NCBI GenBank assembly: GCA_018350325.1
Contig: JAEVLN010000006.1
Span: 1,697,193 to 1,761,192 of the forward strand
Source: Globodera rostochiensis
Taxonomy: Eukaryota > Nematoda > Chromadorea > Rhabditida > Heteroderidae
Reading direction: 5' to 3'
DNA: 64,000 nucleotides
Made by a program: the position numbers and the translations under genes. Of the stretch, positions 40,264 to 51,684 are shown piece by piece; within the stretch, counting starts at the first letter, position 1; each line of letters starts with the position of its first letter. Below the pieces are notes generated by a model that saw only the letters and a program-made list of their open reading frames with translations, was not told the origin of the DNA and did not search any database.

Positions 40264-43200
40264 TCAGTTCTTTCTCTTTTTGGGCTCACTCGGACCTTCG
40301 TTTTCGTCAAGCAGTCTGAAAATAGAAATATATAAAATAAAATGGGTACTTTTCCGTTTGGGGGCCGGCCAAAAGGTCAACAAAAAGCTAAATTCTGAGA
40401 GATACCCGGGGTTATCAAGTCGAATATGCCATCTATTTTATCATATGATTTCATCTTATCCAGGAACGTACCTAGAAAAAAATTTCGGAGGGGGGAATTG
40501 GTCCGTCTGAGCGCCAGGAGCGGCCCGGCGGTGCCGATAGGCGCCGCCGAGAAAATTTTTTTGATTTTTGATGGCAATTTGTTAAGAAAATTGGTCAAAA
40601 AATTGTAAAATTGCAAAACAAAAGGGTCCCCCCTATGGTTTTGTTCTCAAATTTCATTTCGGGGGTGGGAATTCCCCCACCCCCCTGGCTACGGCCTTGA
40701 TCTTATCTATGATTTCAACATCTATGATTTTTCGAAAATAAAATGAAAATGTTTTTCAAGCTCGGTAAAAAGGTGTTTCTAGGGGTATTCGCCTAACGAA
40801 CCCCAAGCCAGGGCCGGGACTCCTTTCACACCATAACTTTTTAATGATTTTATTATAAAATCTTTTAGTTTCTGCTAGATAAAAGCTTCTAAATTTTCAA
40901 TTGGTACCAAACTAGTGGAATCCGGGCAACTTACCCGTCGTCGTCGCCGATGTCACTGTCGTTGACGTTAATCGCGAAGCGATTCCGCCGCTTACGCCAA
41001 CTGCGCTCAGCCGCCTCCTGCTCCCACTTGGCCCATTTCGCTTCGTCGCGCTCAATTGGACAACGAACCAACAGCCAAAATTTGTCATCAACGTGTCGCT
41101 TAACGTATCGCATCTCCAATCGCTCCCGCGTCAAATTGTTTTGCACTTCAAATGGCTCGATTTCCCAAACACAACGCCGAAAACAGATGATGAAATTGAC
41201 CGCGTTGGTCGAATTGACAAATGCCTAAAATGGAATAAAGAAGGAATATTTAAAATTGAAACTGCAATTAAAAGACTAGAGTTGTCCGGGACGACCGGGA
41301 CTGGTACTGAAGTCTCCAATTTGGGACTGAATTTCTCCCTTATAAATAGAGCCCGGATTTTTAAGGACTAAAAACTAGTGATCGGCCAGAAGGGTCGGTC
41401 GGTACTTTTCGGTAAAGTACCGAAAAAGTACCGGTACCGAAAAAGTCCAAAATGTTTCGGTCGGTATACCGAAAAGTACCGAAAAAAAATTGTCGGTACT
41501 TTTTCGGTTTTCGGTACCCAAATTTTTTAGGGTAACTTTTTAACAAAAAATCGTTTATTTTGGAAATCTTGGCTTTACTAATATTTATAATTGAGTTTTG
41601 GGAAATTGCGGTTAAAAAAAATCAGCATTCGACCTGTTCCTGTCTAGTGGTAAGAATTTTAATAGTTTTTGGATCAGTTTGAAGGGGGATCGGCGGTGCC
41701 GATAGGCGCCGCCGAGAAAATTTTTTATTTTTGATGAAATTTGTGAAGAAAAATGGCCCAAAAATGCATCCAGAAGGGCTAAAATGATTAAGAAAATTTA
41801 AAAAATCAAATAAGATTTAAAATTTTCCGGACATTATTGAAATCCAGATTCCGAGCTCTTGTTTCCAAAAACTTTAATTTTAGGTTCAGAAAACAAGAGA
41901 AAATAAAATTTTAGCCGTTTTATTAGGGGTTTTTGTAGGTGAACGGCGATGCCGATAGGCGTTGAGAGGAAAAAAAGAAAATTCTTACGATTTTATTAAG
42001 AAATCTTGTCCAATTTCGATAACTAAAATGGTGGAAAAAAGTAATTCTTTCTGTTAATAAAGTTTTGCATCGGATGAAATTTTTGAAAATTAATTTGCTA
42101 ATAACTTTCTTGAAAAAAATTAAGAAATTCCTAAATTACCTTCAATTTTAAAAATCTTAAATACATATTCAAAGAAAAAATATTGTTTTTCTTTGCAAAG
42201 TTAATTAAAAGACACAAAAAACTATTTACACAGTCGGGGTTTGAACCCCAGGCAACCACATCACTCACCAACAGGGCATTCAATAAAAAAGATAAAAAGA
42301 AATTTGACTCGAGGACTTGAACCTCATTTGTCAGACAACAAAGTCTTTTGGTTCACAGTTTAACCACTAAGACACGTAATATGAGTTGAGTAAACGTTGA
42401 AAAACTCAAATATATTACCAATTTTTCCGTTCGGTACTTTTTTCGGGACTCAAATTTTGTTCGGTCGGTACCTTCGGTACTCAAATTTTTTCGGTCGGTA
42501 CTTTTCGGTAAAGTACCGAAGCCTGAGTACCGAAAAAGCTTCGGTACTTTCCCGTACCGACCGAACACTACTAAAAACCCCCCAAAATAGGGACTAAAAG
42601 CCAACAAAGTGGCAAAATAGGGACTAAAAAGCCCGGTCTCGGCCAACTCTCTAAATAAATCTAAAAAAACCCCCACCACTTTCTGGCCCTCCATTCTTCC
42701 CGAATGATCATAATAAATGCATTGCAACATCTTCGGATGGCCATCCCCGCGGGGCGTGTGCAACCAGTTGGCCAATGCTTGGGTAGTAGCAGCGCCGGCA
42801 CTGCCCTCGTCCGGGAATGGCGGGAAAATATATCGGCATTTGATCACCCGAACTTTTGGACAATCGCCGAGAATGGCCGCAGGGAATCGCAAACATTTGA
42901 AACCGCAAATGTTGCCTTTGAACAACGGCCAAATTCGGTGCCAAATGATTTGCCAGCTGCGGTTTTGGTTAATTCCCGCGTGAATTGACGTCCAATTGGA
43001 GTCGAAAAGTCGGCGAATGCTTTGCAGAAATTCGATGACACTTTGGTTGATGTAACTTAAAAAAATATGTAAAAAGAGAAAACGACATTTTAAAGAATTT
43101 AAACATTTTTTAAACTGCTGGCAATGAAAAGTTTTTCGGTTGGGGCCAGTTTGGGTGTACGGAAATATCCTGTTCCTTAGTGACCGATTTTCGGTAACCA

Positions 43201-44076
43201 GTTTGGCGTGGCCAGTTTGGCAAAACGGCACGGCAAGGCACCAAAACCAAAACGGCACGGCGCCAAAACGGCCGCGCCAAACTGTCCGGGGATCCGTAAA
43301 ATATGTAAACATGCAACAAATTTGTTAAATTTTAGAAATGACCTTATTGTAATGCGTTCAAATCCGATCACATTGTCAGGGAGCGGCTCTTGCGGAAGTG
43401 ACAGCGGACGCTCGATTTCATTGCCATTGATTTTGAGTATTTCTGCGCTATTTCCGTTGGATGCGCGACGAATTTGCAAATGGCCCAACGACCATTCCAC
43501 CGATTTGAAATGCGCGTCCACTAAACGGTCAAATCGATCGCTGATCAACGCAAAATTTAGGCCGAGCTCAAAAGGGCCACAGAATGCAAAGACTCCGAAC
43601 AAAACGTCGGCACAAACAAAACTGAAAATTTGGTGGTTTAAATGAGATGCAATTGGCGCCGCAAATAGACAATTTCCCGTTTTGTGCAAAATTTTTTCGG
43701 TTAACGCGGGAAGGTTGTGAAAACCGGACGGCCATCATCGACTCGTTCCCCTATTCAGAAGTTTTTTTCGCTATAACTTCATTCAAATATTTTTAGGCGG
43801 CTAAATTTTAATTGGTTTGGTTGGAGGAATCTACCGAATTCTGCTTCCTCTTGAGCTTCAGCGGCCGTTAGGCCTACAAAACTTAGAAATTGTTGATTTT
43901 TTAATTGGTTAGGATTTGCTCTTTGGCTGAACCCCCCCCGCCCCCGCCCTCCGGCGTTAGCATTTGTGCCCTCTCCCCGCCTAAAATGCCGGGTGCTTCA
44001 CCCTGCGTTTTTCGAATTGGAAAAAAACTCACATTTCTTTCAGCCGTTTCTCCATTTTCTTCGGATTGTCCGACAT
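40264..44076 (-). CDS. F-box-like family protein, copy 2 (intact)
   Basis: Five exons: 44033-44076 ([14 protein letters not shown]), 43343-43621, 42677-43055, 40935-41224 and 40264-40315, joined in phase to 347 residues. Domains as in copy 1: an F-box-like N-terminus ([35 protein letters not shown]), [76 protein letters not shown] and [15 protein letters not shown]. The last exon gives [16 protein letters not shown], a basic end. All introns have GT-AG ends; the acceptor before exon 4 is TTTTAG, unlike copy 1. If a true F-box, it would join SKP1-cullin ligases as a substrate adaptor; that is family-level inference. Introns 3 and 4 carry hAT elements. About 70% similar to copy 1 by eye, head-to-tail inverted relative to it. 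Confidence 0.82.
40461..40699. mobile_element. hAT-type MITE (239 bp) in intron 4 of F-box-like gene 2
   Basis: Ends CAGGAACGTACCTAG / CTGGCTACGGCCTTG with an exact 8-bp duplication ATCTTATC (40453-40460, 40700-40707). Same family as 38915-39147, in the opposite orientation. Confidence 0.9.
41376..42570. mobile_element. hAT-type element (1195 bp) nested in another MITE
   Basis: Ends TAGTGATCGG / CCGAACACTA with an exact 8-bp duplication CTAAAAAC (41368-41375, 42571-42578). Long sub-terminal repeats of GGTCGGTACTTTTCGGTA occur on both sides. No transposase frame. Two adjacent tRNA-like sequences lie inside on the minus strand. All in intron 3 of F-box-like gene 2. Confidence 0.85.
42228..42378 (-). 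other. Two tandem tRNA-like sequences inside a DNA element
   Basis: Minus strand: 42378-42305 has a box A-like CTTAGTGGTTAAACTG, a hairpin AGAC TTTGTT GTCT and a box B GGTTCAAGTCC. 42275-42228 has TGTTGGTGAGTGATGTGG and a perfect T-arm GGGGTTCAAACCCC. Acceptor stems do not pair well. They look like tRNA-derived SINE heads or pseudogenes captured by the element. Confidence 0.45.
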
Positions 44077-44144
44077 TTTGTTTTTGTTGCCAAATGATTT
44101 AATTTTTATGCTTTCAATTGGCTAAACAGAAAAGACGTTTATCT

Positions 44145-44738
44145 CAGGGTGCGCATCTGTCCTTATTTATAAGATTTGTCCTTATTTGAGGGGTGCCAAT
44201 CTTATAAATTAAAAATGTCCTTATTTGTAAGATTTGTCCTTATTTCAAGCCTTCGTCCTTATTTTAGCCTTATTTTTCGATTTTGTGAAGATTTTCATAA
44301 TATTATGCGCCAATTTTCAAAATCAGAAAATTTTGAAGCGAATTGGACAAATTTTCTCACCAAATTGAGTCGAAATTTCAAAAATTTTCTCGGCGGCGCC
44401 TATCGGCACCGCCGACCCCTTCCCAGAACCCAAAAACTGCAAAAAAAAGTACAGCATATTTTAAATTTTGGTTGCAAATCATCTGTTAACAAATTTTGCA
44501 TTTTTGAAAATCGAAAATCGGCAAAATTTTCGAAAATCCATGGGAGCAATTTCCAACCCCCAAATGTTGAGGAACATTGTCGGTGGAGAAAAATATGATA
44601 AAAAAGTACATTTCATGCCAAAAATAAACATTTTGCTGCATTTTTGAACATTTTGTAAAATGTCCTTATTTCGTACCCCAAAATCTTATTTTTTGCCCTT
44701 GATGTCCTTATTTTTGAAAATTTTCGATGCGCACCCTG
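44145..44738. mobile_element. hAT-type element (594 bp) upstream of F-box-like gene 2
   Basis: Ends CAGGGTGCGCATC / GATGCGCACCCTG, exact 8-bp duplication GTTTATCT (44137-44144, 44739-44746). The interior repeats TGTCCTTATTT and has no credible coding frame. It starts about 70 bp before the gene's ATG on the other strand, so it displaces its promoter. Confidence 0.92.
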
Positions 44739-44746
44739 GTTTATCT

Positions 44747-45479
44747 TCAATTTCTACTAAAGCAGCACGCCTATGATACCTGTTTGGGGTTCAACCCAAA
44801 ATGCATAATTAACAACAAAAGCACAACAAAAAGAGAAATTTAATGCTGGGTAATTTTAAAACCTCAATTTTTCAAAAATAGAAAATTTTGGTTGTAGAAA
44901 TTGATTTTTTCGATTTTTAAAGGGGTGGGGGGTATTTTTGCTTTTTTCTTAAAGAATTTCCTAGAAGAAAATTTTCCCCAAAAATCACCTAGGGGTCAAG
45001 TTTTTGTGTTCCACCCAAGATCAATCAGGGTTCCCTTGCTGGCCCCAAAAGTTAAGCAGAATTTTCTAAAAAATTTCATTTTGCTTTTTTTAAAATTGGA
45101 ATTTGCGGGCGCAAAACCGAAATGTCGTTTTTTCCAAAAGTGATAAATAAGTGGAAAAAAATACTCTTGTTTTTGAAGGCCGTTTCGGATTGTCCGACAT
45201 TTGTTTGTTTGGAAATCCAAATGCTAATGAGCTAAAAACTCTGAAAAATGGCATTTAATAGGTATATATAAAAATTAAGTAAAGCTAAATTTAAAAAACC
45301 TACGCGATATTTGTTTGATTGGATGTGCCGAAGAAAATTGAACCAATTTGTTGTGCCGAAGAAAATTGAACCAATTTTGTTGTGCCGAAGAAAAGAACCA
45401 ATTAGTTGTGCCGAAGAAAATTGAACCAATTGTTGTGCAGAAGAAAATTGAACCAATTGTTGTGCCGAAGAAAAAAAAT
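44747..45479. other. Intergenic, degenerate repeats
   Basis: 45130-45220 contains a second, decayed copy of the F-box-like gene start region (GTTTCGGATTGTCCGACATTTG). 45330-45470 is a 26-bp tandem repeat (TTGTGCCGAAGAAAATTGAACCAA, five copies). No gene seen. Confidence 0.6.
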
Positions 45480-45905
45480 CAATTTTAGTAAAGCTGGGGT
45501 TTGGGGATGGCATCCGCGTGCGCCAATTTCAAATAATGCCACCAAATGCACTTTGCGCGCTTTTCAGTGATCATATGCCATGCCTTGGGGGCTCGGGGAT
45601 GGCATCCCCGCGCGCCATTTTTAAATTATGCCAACAAATGCACTCACTGTGCGTAGTGTGTTTGTTTGTGCTTTGAATGTGTACAAATTAACGTCATCTT
45701 TATGATGAGATATACTGTAGTTTTTGTTTTGTAGTTTAACCACAAATCGTGTGGGCAATATACTTAACCCAGCGAAAATCCACCGTGGCAATAAAAGCTT
45801 CATGCCATGCCTTGGGGGCTTGGGGATGGCATCCGCGTGCGCCAATTGCAAATTATGCCACCAAATCCACGTGGCAAAGATAGCCACTAAAGGCAATATA
45901 AACGC
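45480..45905 (+). promoter_or_regulatory. Promoter module of E2: ATGCCA array plus TATA block
   Basis: ATGCCA at 45536, 45575, 45628, 45802 and 45855; TGGCAT at 45508, 45600 and 45827. The array is split by a 130-bp spacer (CGTCATCTTTATGATGAGAT) also found in the E4 promoter. The block GGCAATATAAACGCCCCAG ends at 45910. A TA-flanked element then separates it from the coding start by over 1 kb. Confidence 0.75.
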
Positions 45906-45971
45906 CCCAGTGAGCAGTGTCACCAGATAAACCTATTTTAGTATTTGCTATTTCAATCAAATATTGTTTTA

Positions 45972-46905
45972 CTTAGGGTGTTAACTAAGTTCTGTCGCAA
46001 AATTTTTTTGAAGGAAATTTATTTTTTTAAATTCAACAAAATATTATCATGATTTGAAATATCCACCTTTATGATCTATAAAATGTTGCCTTTTTTCTGG
46101 ATATATTTTTGTCCCCTGTCTTTTGAATGGAGCTGAGCTATGGGCCAAAAACTAAATGTGTTTTTTTTGAACCTATTCTGTTTGAGAATCAATTTTTCTT
46201 TTACAGTATAAGATTACCGTAATTTCAAGTTTTGGGTAGCGAGAACATAGATGGGAAAAGCCTCTTGCAAAATTTGAGGTTTATTGCTCCACCCATTAAT
46301 TTTTTTATGAACTCCAATTTTGCTCCAGCAGAAATTTTAGGGCATAAATGGCCCTTTTTAGGGACAATTTTTCGCAATAAGGTTCAAAATGCCTTAGAAA
46401 ATTTTTAGCTCAACCAAAATTCTTTAATTTTTGCAGACTTGATAAGCATTGTTTAAGCTTCCAAAAGCATTAAACTGGGGCTGATTAAGCTCAAATTCCC
46501 CGAGATAGGAGCCCTCAAAAGCGGGCAACGGCCTCCGGGGCCGCAGCTGATCTTGACGTTCTCATGGCCATAACGGAATTTTTGCGCGCCTCCACTTTAC
46601 CGTGCGCTGCGAGACAACTCCCGGGCCCTTCGATTGACTAATCTTTGCAGAGCCAGGGGCTGGTTTTTGTCCCAGAGAAAATTCGTGGACAATTAGTGAG
46701 CGATTGTCAGTTTTTGGTATGGTTGCTAGAGGCGCCATAAAAAATCAGTAAAAAGAGCAGAAATCGTGGAATTGGGGTAGAACAAAGAAAACATTTCCAA
46801 CAAACATATAAAGAAGAAACAAAGGTCTCCGCCGTAAAATAAGCGAGATATGCATTTTTAAAAATATCAAAAAAATTTGCGACAGAACTTAGTTAACACC
46901 CTAAG
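45972..46905. mobile_element. Tc1/mariner-like non-autonomous element (934 bp)
   Basis: Terminal inverted repeats of about 30 bp begin CTTAGGGTGTTAACTAAG and are perfect up to TTCTGTCGCAAA. The flanks are TA on both sides (45970-45971, 46906-46907), the Tc1/mariner target duplication. The uninterrupted site is visible in E4 and E5 (ATTATTTTAATTTAAAAATG). There is no transposase frame. Confidence 0.9.
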
Positions 46906-46974
46906 TAATTTAAAAATGTTTATAAAAAAAATTCTTTTTTATAAAAAAGTTTATTCATTTTCAGCAACAAAAAA

Positions 46975-48863
46975 ATGAAACTCTTCGCAATGCTTATGTT
47001 GCGTTGTGCGCTTGTAATGATTTTGTCTTCGCTTCTTCAAAACGGAACTTTCGCAACTTTGGGAGAATCGTCGACATCGTGCCAGGAAGAGATCAATGAA
47101 TTTTTTAAGGCGGTAGGAGAAAATCCTTTTGGTTAGTTGATTTTTTGGCTCCATTCTAAGTAAAATAAATTCCCTCCACCTTCAATTAAACGCATAATCA
47201 TTAGTGATGCACGAGACCCAAAATTTACCGAGACTCGAGACCGAGACTTGACCCCGAGACTCGAGGCCGAGACTTGACCCCGAGACTCGAGGCCGAGACT
47301 TGACCCCGAGACTCGAGACCGAGACCCAAAAAACCCAAGACTTTTCTCGAGTCGAGTCCCGAGTCTCGAGACTTAACTATGATACGACACTGAATTTAAC
47401 CACTGAGCCATATAACACTGTTTTAAAAAGCTGTGCAAAAGATATTGGAATTAAGGATTTCTAAATTTGATTTGTCATTATGTTTTTCAAATCTTTTAGC
47501 TTAGAATTCTAAACAAATTCTCACCAAAAAGGCCATTTTTAGGGGTGTAAAAAAGTTTCGATTTTCGAGACCAAGTACCCGAGACTCGAGATCGAGACCC
47601 AAAAAACCCGAGACTTTTCTCGAGTCGAGACTCAAGATCGAGACTCTCGTGCATCACTAATAATTGTGACACGTGATTGGGCTTCGCATCAGTTTATAAC
47701 GGCTAAAAATTGTCAAAGTTCTTTTAATAAAATGAATGGAATAAAAATAGAAAAATCTTTTTTAGTTCGTTTTTTACAAACAATCAAAAAAAAAAACACA
47801 CACACACACACACAAAAAATTATTTTTTTTACCACTAATTTGTAAGCATGGAGCTGGTCGATCATAAATAAAATATATCATAATCCAAGACTTTTAAAGA
47901 GTTTTGGGCTTTAAATTGATAATTTTTTTATTCAAGACATCAATCAACATTTGGATTTTCTGAAAAAAGTGAACAAATTTCCATTCGAAGGAATGGAAAT
48001 GGAAAAACTTTTGAAGCGTCAACTGCCAAAACCTGTGAAAATTGTAATAGGCAATTGCAAGAAATTGGAGAAGGAACACAAAAAAGTTGTGGAGCACATT
48101 ATGAAGCACAAATGGACGTCGGGAAACACAAAAGAAATTGAAAACTTATTTCAGGATCTTTGCAAATTGTCAGAAAATAAAGTGCAATTTTGTGACACCA
48201 ATTCTTTTACAAATGCATGGGTTTGGACACAAGGTGATGAAAAGACAAAAACTCCCAAAAATGAAAAAGAATTGGGCGAGCAGCTGCATGCAAACATTCT
48301 TGCCTTGAAGAACGAATTGTCTAAAAAAATTGCTAAATTTGCAAAAAAAAAACAAATTGATGTAGACAGATTTAAGGCATTTTCCGCTGAATTTATAAAT
48401 AAATGGAAACAAATTGAACACAAAATAAACACTGCAAATATTGCCGATAAAAAAACAGAAAAAGTTTATTTTTAATTTGTAGAAAAGTAACTTTTAAAAA
48501 TAAATTTATAATTTAGACTTTGCGTGAAAGCTTGGACGAGTTGGCGGAAATCGCGATGAAAGAAACCGCTCCATTAAAAGCCATTATCACAAAAAATCTT
48601 GCTGAAAAAGACAAGAAAATGATTTTACAAGCATATCAAGTCAAGGTAATTTACCGTACTTTTCTGTTATAGACAAATTGTACGGTACTTTTCTGTTATA
48701 GACAAATTGTACGGTACTTTCTGTTGTAGTCATATTGTACGGTAGTTACATATGATAGCAAAAATATTTAAGATCTGCACAGGTTTTTAAATAATTGGCT
48801 GTTTTTAAATTAAAAAAATATTTTCAGGGCAAAAAAGTGCGTCGAATTGAGATCGAGAAGTAA
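46975..48863 (+). CDS. Secreted effector-like protein, paralog E2 (282 residues, internal deletions)
   Basis: Exons 46975-47131, 47937-48463, 48517-48645 and 48828-48863, all in phase. The signal peptide (MKLFAMLMLR.., about 27 residues) is followed by CQEEINEFFKAVGENPF. Exon 2 has the family blocks LKKVNKFPFEGM, EKLLKRQLPKPVKIVIGNC, KWTSGNTKE and FCDTNSFTNAW, then IEHKINTANIADKKTEK. Exon 3 begins TLRESLDELAEIAMKETAPL and ends AYQVK. Compared with E3, exon 2 lacks about 27 codons (the EFNTFFFEVELEL region) and exon 3 lacks about 62, both without frame loss. The protein is mostly helical, Lys/Glu-rich, with few Cys. No known domain. Intron 1 holds a hAT element also present in E3. Its promoter array is displaced by a mariner-like insertion. 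Confidence 0.78.
47202..47659. mobile_element. hAT-type element (458 bp) in E2 intron 1
   Basis: Ends TAGTGATGCACGAGA / TCTCGTGCATCACTA. The flanking octamers ATAATCAT and ATAATTGT are a decayed target duplication; the empty site in E5 reads ATAATTAT. Rich in GAGACTCGAGACCGAGAC repeats. A shorter copy stands at the same site in E3. Confidence 0.85.
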
Positions 48864-49004
48864 TTGGAAGGTCGAGAAGTAATTGGAAGATCATTTTTAT
48901 TTCGGGACTTTTGCTTTACTTTTTCTTTTATCTTTCATTTCGGTTTAGAATTTAGTCGTATTTTCATAAATTTTACAACCTCCTAAATTTCCGTGTCAGG
49001 TCAA

Positions 49005-49680
49005 AATCCATAACGGTCAAAATAACTAACGGTTAAAATACCTAATCAGCCAAAAGCGGTCACAATGACTAATGGCTTAAAAGCGGACAAAATCCCTAAC
49101 GGTCAAAATAACTAACGGTCAAAATAACTAACGGTTAAAATACCTAATCAGCCAAAAGCGGTCACAATGACTAATGGCTTAAAAGCGGACAAAATCCCTA
49201 ACGATCAAAATAACTAACGGTCAAAATAACTAACGGTTAAAATATCTAATCAGCCAAAAGCGGTCACAATGACTAATGGCTTAAAAGCGGACAAAATCCC
49301 TAACGGTCAAAATAACTAACGGTCAAAATAACTAACGGTTAAAATACCTAATCAGCCAAAAGCGGTCACAATGACTAATGGCTTAAAAGCGGACAAAATC
49401 CCTAACGATCAAAATAACTAACGGTCAAAATAACTAACGGTTAAAATATCTAATCAGCCAAAAGCGGTCAAAACGACTAATGGCTTAAAAGTGGACAAAA
49501 TCACTAACGGTCAAAATAACTAACGGTCAAAATAACTAACGGTTAAAATAACTAACGGTTAAAATACCTAATCAGCCAAAAGCGGTCAAAATGACTAATG
49601 GCTTAAAAGTGGACAAAATCACTAACGGTCAAAATCACTAATAAACTAAAAGCGGACAGAATCCCTAATTTTGCAATTCT
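49005..49680. repeat. 102-bp tandem array, about 6.5 copies
   Basis: The period is exact: GGTCACAATGACTAATGGC starts at 49058, 49160, 49262 and 49364, and later copies have AAAACG/AAAATG in place of CACAATG. The unit contains ACGGTCAAAATAACTA twice and AGCCAAAAGCGG once. It shares words with the hairpin at 6247-6364, suggesting an array grown from the arm of a MITE. It lies downstream of E2. Confidence 0.92.
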
Positions 49681-50103
49681 TGAAAAATAAAGTGGTTTGC
49701 GTCTATTTTACAGATTAAAAACTAACTTTTAGATTCGCCTTTTCAAATATTAAGCATTAATGATTAGCGCACACTGCGCGAACAATTTAGGCTATGTGGG
49801 GTATCAGTCGTACTATTACCCAAACTTTGTTAACTTTTTTTTTTTGCCGACTAAATCATTGTTTTTGGAATTTTGATACTTGTCATGACCATTTTTTATG
49901 TGCAGATCAAGTGATCAATTGATTATTGTTGAACATGAAGTGAATTTTTGCTTTTTTTTTGGTTTAATAAATTTTGAAATTGACTAGAGATTGGCGTCTT
50001 TTTTGCAGGTAAGGCTGATTTACTAGCGTTTGGACCACCTATAAAATTGATTCAAAGGTAAAAAAAAAACGGAAATTTCCGTTATTAGGGATTTTCTTAG
50101 TGA

Positions 50104-50357
50104 TTTTGTCCATTTCGCCTTCTGCTTGTTGTTGAACAAAACTGTTCGTCGCGACGTGCTCGTCATGTCATCCCCGTCCAATTGTCATTGGGCTTTCTGT
50201 GCATTACGCTCTCGGCCGGAACAATGAGCATTGTTCGTACGCTGGAGATGAACCATGTGACCACCACCAACACCACCAAAAGCATTCGCACGATTATGTC
50301 GCAAGCGAATCGCATGAAGCCACACACAACGATTGAGCCATGTGCAACCCAAAAGTG
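50104..50357 (+). pseudogene. Possible gene fragment, unknown
   Basis: An open stretch with coding-like composition: VIPVQLSLGFLCITLSAGTM, then SIVRTLEMNHVTTTNTTKSI, ending at TAA 50357. A membrane segment followed by a short polar tail recalls the end of a 7-TM receptor, but the match is weak. No flanking exons were found; more likely a relic. Confidence 0.3.
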
Positions 50358-50552
50358 TTAAGCCGATGATTCACCGAGTGCAAATGACCAATTTTAGTAA
50401 CCAACAAGTTCCATTGCATTTTACACGAATAGAAACAGTAAGGTGCCGGCGGGGCGGCTGTTTTGGCGCGATCAACCCTAACTTAGACACAAATCAAACA
50501 CATTTTCCGCGTTTTTCGTTAAAAGCCCTTTTAGCCGCTTCGACTGATGTGG

Positions 50553-50615
50553 TGGTGTAGCGGTGAACGGTTAGGATCGGAGGGTTTGGGAAGTGGTTCA
50601 AATCCCTATGTGTAA
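50553..50615 (+). other. tRNA-like sequence (SINE head or pseudogene)
   Basis: GTGTAGCGGTGAACGGTTAGGAT (box A-like) and GGTTCAAATCC (box B), 63 bp overall. The anticodon arm is not well formed. It is followed by AT-rich sequence and then the CCGGGATCGGG repeat. Confidence 0.4.
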
Positions 50616-50891
50616 ATTGTTTTTTTGACTTTAGGTGTGCATCTATCGTCGAAGAAACAATTCTAAAAATTTTTGTAAATTTTTATCAATTTTTTATAAT
50701 TGTAGTTTGACCATAAAAATTTGAATTTATATAGTGAGTAGAGTTGGTTGGGATCGGGATCCAGGTCGGGATCGGGCGGGATTATCTCGGTTTTTGGAAT
50801 CCCGATCCCGGTCCCAGTTTTTGAAAAGTCATAATCCCGATCCCCGTAGGGTCGGGATTAATCGGGATAAAAATGCACACCTAAGAATGGG

Positions 50892-51042
50892 ATCGTGAGT
50901 AGTGGGGGCAGTTTAAGTCTGGGTGGGGTGGGGGTTCAGATCCCCGACTTTGTAAATGATTTAAAAATTTGTTGTGATTTTCCTAAAGTACAAAAACTTA
51001 ATCAACTCAAAAGTAAACAGCTGCTAAATCCACAGATATCGG
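50892..51042. repeat. Duplicated spacer shared with 55019-55175
   Basis: About 150 bp (GGGGCAGTTTAAGTCTGGGT .. CTGCTAAATCCACAGATATC) occur upstream of both E3 and E4 at comparable distance. They mark the tandem duplication unit that carries gene plus promoter. Confidence 0.9.
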
Positions 51043-51224
51043 AACGCTACATTTTACACTCTACTGGTTGGGCCAAAAAAAAATTGAACCAACTGGCTAT
51101 GCGGTAAAATGGTGGGCTACCTCCCCCAACAAAAGTCAGGGAAGCTTTACATGTTAAAATAAAAAATAAAATTTTAGTAATGTAAATCTATTTTAGTAAA
51201 GTAAATCCTAATAAGAAAAAATCA

Positions 51225-51525
51225 ATTTTAGTAAAGCTGGGGCTTGGTGATGGCACCTGCCCGCGCCCCAATTTCAAATAATGCCAACAAATGCACTTTG
51301 CGCGCTTTTCAGTGATCATATGCCATGCCTTGGGGGCTTGGGGGATGGCATCCCCGTGCGCCAATTGCAAATTATGCCACTAAATGCATTTGCGCGCTTT
51401 TCAGTGATCATATGCCATGCCTTGTGGGCTTGGGGATGGCACCTGCGCGTGCGCCAATTTCAAATAATGCCACCAAATGCACGTGGCAAAGAAAGCCACA
51501 AATTTATTGAAGGCAATATAAACGC
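51225..51525 (+). promoter_or_regulatory. Promoter module of E3: ATGCCA array plus TATA block
   Basis: ATGCCA at 51281, 51320, 51374, 51412 and 51467; TGGCAT at 51346. The units are as in E1. GGCAATATAAACGCCCCAG lies at 51512-51530, about 170 bp before the ATG. Confidence 0.75.
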
Positions 51526-51684
51526 CCCAGGGAGTAGTGTCATCAAATCATTTAAATCATTTATATTCGCCATTTCAATAGAATTAATTTACAAAATTAA
51601 TTTTATATTATTTTAATTTAAAAATGTTTATAAAAAAGAATTCTTTGTTTTTTTACAAAAAAGTTTATTCATTTTCAGAAAAAA

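Larger units (their letters stand above)
41347..42653. mobile_element. Broken hAT-type MITE related to 19687-20018
   Basis: The left part TAGAGCCCGGATTTTTAAGG continues after a 1.2-kb interruption as ACTAAAAACCCCCCAAAATA and GGACTAAAAAGCCCGG, the same order of words as in the element at 19687. The outer right end is altered (CTCGGCCAACTCTCTA). It hosts the nested insertion at 41376-42570. Confidence 0.7.
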
